IMG/VR virus record: IMGVR_UViG_3300035698_006249 | Location: 1 to 24,565 of that record | Source: a virus | Reading direction: 5' to 3' (one strand) | Length of the DNA: 24,565 bases | Shown here: positions 23,698 to 24,565 of the stretch, one piece after another | Layout of the letters: the number at the start of each line of letters is the position of its first letter | Position numbering within the stretch: position 1 is the first letter of the stretch | Made by a program: the position numbers and the translations under genes | Notes under the pieces: model-generated | Seen by the model: only the letters and a program-made list of their open reading frames with translations | What the model was told of the DNA's origin: nothing | Database searches by the model: none

Positions 23698-24565
23698 ATG
23701 GCAGTTACTACGAGTGCATCAGGGGTAAAAATATCCCAATTATCAGCATTAGGTGAATTATACCCTAATGATATGTTTGTTGTTGTTGATGTTAGCACCA
23801 ACACTACAAAAAATACAACATATAGTTCTATAATAGATTATGCTAGTAGCGGTACATCTATATCAGCAACAACATTACCTAGTGCTGTATCAGAATTAAA
23901 TAATAAAGTTGATGTTGATATAAGTGACTTTTCCAACCATAAAGCAGATACAACAATACATTTTCCTCTTAGTGCTATTAATGGGTTAGTTGTGAGTGGT
24001 GGAGTTGCTGGTCAGGTATTAGTTAAGAATAGTAGTGTTGATTATGATATGGTATGGACTAATAGTTCTGGTACTATAGAAAATGCTTCGCGATTAGGTA
24101 ATCAATTACCATCATATTATTCAACATCAGCTAATTTAGATAGTCATACTACAGATGCTACAATACATTTCACAGAAGCTAGTATAGACCACGGGTCAAT
24201 AGCAGGATTATTAGGTTTAGATCACCCCCAGTATGCAACATCAGCAGACTTAGATAGTCACACTACATCAGCATCAATTCATTTTATAGCATCATCAGTT
24301 ACAAAAACAGATGTTGATCTTGCTAATGTAGATAATACTTCTGATGCTAATAAACCAATTTCTACTGCTACTCAAACATCTATTGATTTGAAATTTGATA
24401 CAAGTGGTATTGGTATTTATGCAACATCAGCTAATTTGGATAGTCATACTACAGATGCTACAATACATTTCACAGCTTCATCAGTTACAAAAACAGATGT
24501 TGGTCTTGCTAATGTAGATAATACTTCTGATGCTAATAAACCAATTTCTACTGCTACTCAAACAG
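23698..24565 (+). CDS. Tail-fibre or neck-whisker protein, 5' part, repeat-rich
   Basis: Open from ATG at 23698 (behind AAGGTAG) to the window end, 289 codons, no stop. The start, MAVTTSASGVKISQLSAL with YPNDMFVVVDVS, is the kind of attachment N-terminus seen in phage fibre and whisker proteins. The rest is Ser, Thr and Asp-rich with repeats LDSHTTDATIHFTASSVT, DVGLANVDNTSDANKP and ISTATQT, a common motif of trimeric phage fibres; LGLDHPQYATSADL is another typical fibre element. The neighbouring neck genes make a whisker (fibritin-like) role possible; in T4 the wac gene is next to genes 13 and 14. Host adhesion cannot be judged because the C-terminus is missing. Confidence 0.8.
   Translation, partial: MAVTTSASGVKISQLSALGELYPNDMFVVVDVSTNTTKNTTYSSIIDYASSGTSISATTLPSAVSELNNKVDVDISDFSNHKADTTIHFPLSAINGLVVSGGVAGQVLVKNSSVDYDMVWTNSSGTIENASRLGNQLPSYYSTSANLDSHTTDATIHFTEASIDHGSIAGLLGLDHPQYATSADLDSHTTSASIHFIASSVTKTDVDLANVDNTSDANKPISTATQTSIDLKFDTSGIGIYATSANLDSHTTDATIHFTASSVTKTDVGLANVDNTSDANKPISTATQT
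24232..24565 (+). repeat. 186-bp (62-residue) tandem repeats in the fibre gene
   Basis: The stretch 24292-24378 recurs at 24478-24564 with a single difference (GAT to GGT), an offset of 186 bases. The preceding segment 24232-24291 is a more diverged match of 24418-24477, and a further partial copy of that segment lies at 24118-24175. The array runs off the window. Confidence 0.85.

Overview
The window is a piece of an AT-rich tailed-phage genome (about 30% G+C by eye) with a T4-type replication, recombination and late-transcription module. The assignment rests on recognisable T4-family homologues: gp46, gp55, gp47, gp43, UvsX, gp41, gp32 and gp61 on the minus strand, UvsY and UvsW on the plus strand, then a block of late virion genes with two gp14-like neck proteins and the start of a fibre or whisker gene. 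The host cannot be read from the sequence.

Layout. A 365-bp divergent promoter region (15641-16005) splits the window. Leftward, in transcription order: gp46, gp55, gp47, a glycosyltransferase, a DHH phosphoesterase, DNA polymerase gp43, UvsX, the N-terminal part of helicase gp41, a Vsr-like homing endonuclease, the C-terminal part of gp41, an HNH endonuclease, a 134-residue unknown, gp32, primase gp61, a RuvC-type resolvase and, at the edge, a fragment of another endonuclease-like gene. Rightward: an archaeo-eukaryotic-primase-like protein, UvsY, UvsW, a terminator, then late genes behind T4-type TATAAATA promoters.

The most notable feature is the fractured gp41 gene. The helicase is broken inside its P-loop by a split intein of the atypical kind: a very short, basic N-intein (24 residues, starting with Cys) ends the upstream gene, and a 137-residue acidic C-intein ending in His-Asn starts the downstream gene. 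A Vsr-like homing endonuclease gene lies in the break. Trans-splicing would rebuild a 481-residue helicase with an intact Walker A motif. At the break there is a perfect 18-bp inverted repeat whose 5' arm contains the N-intein stop codon, whose loop contains a T4-type late promoter, and which ends at the endonuclease ribosome binding site. The same arrangement occurs in front of the RuvC resolvase gene.

Regulation. Five sites match TTGACT-N17-TAT(A/C)TT and look like host sigma-70-type promoters: one in front of each replication block, a divergent pair, and one at the left edge. TATAAATA sites precede the late virion genes and the three nuclease genes (HNH, Vsr-like, RuvC). Two frames near the left edge (RuvC at an A10 run, and the edge fragment) are interrupted by apparent single-base shifts, which may be sequencing errors or real. 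Every functional call here comes from reading motifs; no database search was run.
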